Origin: Pectobacterium cacticida | Lineage (GTDB): Bacteria; Pseudomonadota; Gammaproteobacteria; Enterobacterales; Enterobacteriaceae | Reading direction: 5' to 3' | Assembly: GCF_036885195.1 (NCBI RefSeq) | Contig: NZ_CP133656.1 | Span: forward strand, 3,906,001-3,970,000 | Length of the DNA: 64,000 bases | In this document: positions 62,008 to 64,000 of the stretch, one piece after another | Layout of the letters: every line of letters starts with the position of its first letter | Position numbering within the stretch: position 1 is the first letter of the stretch | Position numbers and translations under genes: made by a program | The notes under the pieces: model-generated | Told to the model about the DNA's origin: nothing | What the model saw: only the letters and a program-made list of their open reading frames with translations | The model's database searches: none

Positions 62008-62946
62008 ATGAAAATAGATGCAGAGATCACCTTCCGCAAACTTGAAATATTTATCGTGTTTATGGAAAAGGGAAATATCGCCCGTACAGCCGAGGCACTG
62101 GGAATTAGCGGCGTGAGCGTTCACCGGGCGCTGCACACGCTTGAAGAGGGCGTACGCTGCCCACTGTTTATCCATAAAGGCCGCAATCTTGTTCCGCTCC
62201 AGTCCGCCTGGACCCTGCTTGAATACAGTCAGGAGGCGGTGACGCTAATGGAACGCGGCATCGAAGAGACACGGCAGGCGGCGGGGGTCGGTCAGGGCAG
62301 ATTGCGTATCGGCACGCTGTACTCCCTTACCCTTGAGACCGTGCCCCGCCTGATCATGGGAATGAAACTTCGGCGGCCCGAACTGGAGATGGATCTCACA
62401 ATGGGATCTAACCAGATGCTGCTCAATATGCTGGAAGATGATGTGCTTGATGCCATCCTGATTTCGGTTTCCGACAGCGACGTGGATCTCACCCATCTTG
62501 AGGTTTTACCGCTTTTTCAGGATGACATTTTTCTGGCTACCCCCGCTACCTTCCCACTCGACACTAGCCGTAGTGCGGATCTGCGAGATTTTCGCCATGA
62601 GAAGTTTGTCTCGCTGGCGGAAGGTTTCGCTACCTATGCGGGCTTTCGAGAGGCCTTTCATATCGCCGGGTTTGAGCCAGAGATTGTGACTCGCGTGAAC
62701 GACATTTTTTCGATGTTAAGCCTGGTACAGGCGGGCGTGGGATTATCGTTGATGCCAGGACGCATGAAGAAAGTCTATGAAAATTCCGTTCAACTGTTAA
62801 AGCTGGCGGAGCGATACCAGATGAAGCAGACCATCGCTATCGTCTTTGCCCGCAACCGCGAGCTCGACCCTAATCTGCTGGCGCTGGTCGCCGAGGGGCG
62901 CATGTACGCCCGTACTTTTATCGATACCCCTAACGCGCCGCTATAG
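62008..62946 (+). CDS. mdcR: LysR-type regulator of the malonate operon
   Basis: A 312-residue LysR-family activator. The N-terminal helix-turn-helix is at about residues 8-65 (FRKLEIFIVFMEKGNIARTA, then LGISGVSVHRALHTLEEG) and the effector domain is periplasmic-binding-protein-like (GRLRIGTLYSLTLETVPRLI). GISGVSVHRALHTLE and the overall sequence resemble MdcR/MauR, which responds to malonate. Its last 17 bp overlap the 3' end of mdcH, read convergently, the usual place of mdcR at the end of mdc operons. Confidence 0.88.
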   Translation: MKIDAEITFRKLEIFIVFMEKGNIARTAEALGISGVSVHRALHTLEEGVRCPLFIHKGRNLVPLQSAWTLLEYSQEAVTLMERGIEETRQAAGVGQGRLRIGTLYSLTLETVPRLIMGMKLRRPELEMDLTMGSNQMLLNMLEDDVLDAILISVSDSDVDLTHLEVLPLFQDDIFLATPATFPLDTSRSADLRDFRHEKFVSLAEGFATYAGFREAFHIAGFEPEIVTRVNDIFSMLSLVQAGVGLSLMPGRMKKVYENSVQLLKLAERYQMKQTIAIVFARNRELDPNLLALVAEGRMYARTFIDTPNAPL

Positions 62947-63838
62947 TACGATCCGCCAGGCGTTTGATGACCGCCACGCTATTGCGCTCGACACAGAGCA
63001 TATCGCCTTCGCGGAAGGCCTGTCGGGTTAGCCCGGTCAGCACACTGCCGGGTGGCATTTCAATCGCCAGCCGCACATCGCGTTCGTTGGCCGCGAGCAT
63101 GGCATCATGCCAGTGGACGGTTCGCGCCATGTTGAAAGCCAGATCGTCGGCAATCTGCTCAGGTCGCCAGAGTACCCGAGCGGTGCTGCCGCTGAGATAG
63201 GCACACTGTGGGCGAGATAGCGTGACATCGTTAAACGCCGCAAAAAGCGCTTTAGCCGGTTCATTGAGTAGTTCACAGTGGGAAGGCACGCTCACATCCA
63301 GCCGCTTCACTTTTTGCGCCCCTTTCTCCAGCGCCTTACACGCCACCTGAGCCATATCCTCATCCCGACCCGCAATGACTATCTGCTGCTCGGCGTTAAT
63401 ATTGGCAATATAGGTGCCGCTCCCCGCCATCAACGTCTCTACCTGCCCCAGTTGCAGGCCGGTAATAGCCGTCAACCCATAGCCGTGGGGCCAGGCCTGC
63501 TCCATGAGATCCCCACGTAGCGCGACCAGACGCAACGCATCTTCAAACCTCAGCGCGCCAGCGATGACGGCGGCGGGAAACGCCCCGATAGAAAGGCCGC
63601 TAACCATATCCGGCTTGATGCCGTTTTGCTCTAGTTCACAGGCGGCAGCAACCCCTTTAATCAGTAGGCAGAGCTGAACCGCTCTGGTGTGTTGCAAAGC
63701 TGCCGGCGCATCCAGCGTATCGACTTCATCACCGAGTATGGCGCGAGCCCGACGCATAATATCGCTATCAGCAGGTAACGACTGCAACATACCGGGCCGC
63801 TGTGTCCCCTGACCAGGAAAGGTAAAAAGAATTTTCAT
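62930..63838 (-). CDS. mdcH: Malonate decarboxylase, malonyl-CoA:ACP transacylase subunit
   Basis: A 302-residue FabD-like acyltransferase that charges the malonate decarboxylase acyl carrier protein with malonyl groups. The oxyanion motif is FTFPGQGTQRPGML at the N-terminus, the nucleophilic Ser is in VSGLSIGAFPAAVIAG, and the partner His in SVPSHCELLNEP. ATG 63838 has GAGGGGG upstream and overlaps the mdcG stop (ATGA). It is the last gene of the mdc operon in this window. Confidence 0.93.
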   Translation of the reverse strand: MKILFTFPGQGTQRPGMLQSLPADSDIMRRARAILGDEVDTLDAPAALQHTRAVQLCLLIKGVAAACELEQNGIKPDMVSGLSIGAFPAAVIAGALRFEDALRLVALRGDLMEQAWPHGYGLTAITGLQLGQVETLMAGSGTYIANINAEQQIVIAGRDEDMAQVACKALEKGAQKVKRLDVSVPSHCELLNEPAKALFAAFNDVTLSRPQCAYLSGSTARVLWRPEQIADDLAFNMARTVHWHDAMLAANERDVRLAIEMPPGSVLTGLTRQAFREGDMLCVERNSVAVIKRLADRTIAAR

Positions 63839-64000
63839 GCTGCCCCCTCGATATGCCACGGATCGCGGACGAGTCGTGGGCCGTGGTTAGTTTTTAACAA
63901 CACGCGCCCGGCACGCAGCCATTCCGTCAGCGCAAAGGCACCGCCGGGCACGTCAACTTGCGTATCGGCGCGGCACGGGAGTTGGCTGACTGCCGTCTGC
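63835..64000 (-). CDS. mdcG: Malonate decarboxylase holo-ACP synthase, C-terminal part
   Basis: The frame enters from the right edge and ends with TGA overlapping the mdcH start. The 54 visible residues end VLLKTNHGPRLVRDPWHIEG and AA, with the NHGPRLVRDPW block typical of MdcG. MdcG transfers the phosphoribosyl-dephospho-CoA prosthetic group to the malonate decarboxylase acyl carrier protein. The rest of the gene lies outside the window. Confidence 0.85.
   Translation of the reverse strand, partial: QTAVSQLPCRADTQVDVPGGAFALTEWLRAGRVLLKTNHGPRLVRDPWHIEGAA

Overview
The window is chromosomal DNA of a soft-rot enterobacterium, most likely Pectobacterium (formerly Erwinia carotovora). The evidence is the convergent, overlapping expR/expI acyl-homoserine-lactone pair, a conserved enterobacterial backbone (argG, wecH, fdhD, sodA, yibL, mtlADR, glyQS, tag, yiaC, gor, rlmJ), and an intact ferric-citrate operon. 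Coding is dense on both strands. I saw no rRNA or tRNA gene, no CRISPR array, no intact transposase and no integrase.

Layout. 0-7 kb: start of an AI-2E-type permease, aldA-lldD (lactaldehyde to lactate to pyruvate), the quorum-sensing pair, and argG with a tandem ARG operator. 7-18.5 kb: a DJ-1-like protein, wecH/fdhD, sodA, a chemoreceptor with a sigma-28 promoter, yibL, the mannitol operon mtlADR read from a region with four CRP sites, and a DUF3053 lipoprotein. 18.6-31.5 kb: a divergent catabolic locus. One arm is pxpA, a DapA-family gene and an aminotransferase. The other is a polyamine/opine-type ABC transporter, pxpB, pxpC, a GntR regulator, a second DapA-family gene, an SDR lacking the usual catalytic residues, and an N-acyl-D-amino-acid deacylase. 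A perfect palindrome lies in the divergent promoter. This looks like a pathway for an N-acylated, D-configured or pyroglutamyl-type compound and is the best candidate for an uncharacterised system here.

31.6-39.3 kb: glyQS, tag-yiaC, a second chemoreceptor ending in a CheR-docking-type pentapeptide, and ghrB broken by one in-frame TGA. 39.8-43.1 kb: an outer-membrane porin transcribed with an exported ParB/Srx-like protein, then a Fur-controlled siderophore-interacting protein. 43.2-45.7 kb: an AT-rich accessory patch with a 149-bp element bounded by perfect 14-bp inverted repeats, a RhiA-like gene, a frameshifted small gene, and an orphan Mu Mor/C-type activator. 45.7-48.1 kb: gor and rlmJ.

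48.4-56.0 kb: fecIR and fecABCDE, very close to my memory of the Escherichia coli operon, including a REP-like hairpin between fecA and fecB. 56.0-61.9 kb: DUF1266 protein, a large J-like membrane protein and HscC (Hsp70), bounded by a 35-bp direct repeat derived from the DUF2623 gene. 62.0-64.0 kb: mdcR and the end of the malonate decarboxylase operon (mdcG, mdcH).

Family assignments come from reading the translated sequences and from memory of homologues. No database search was run.
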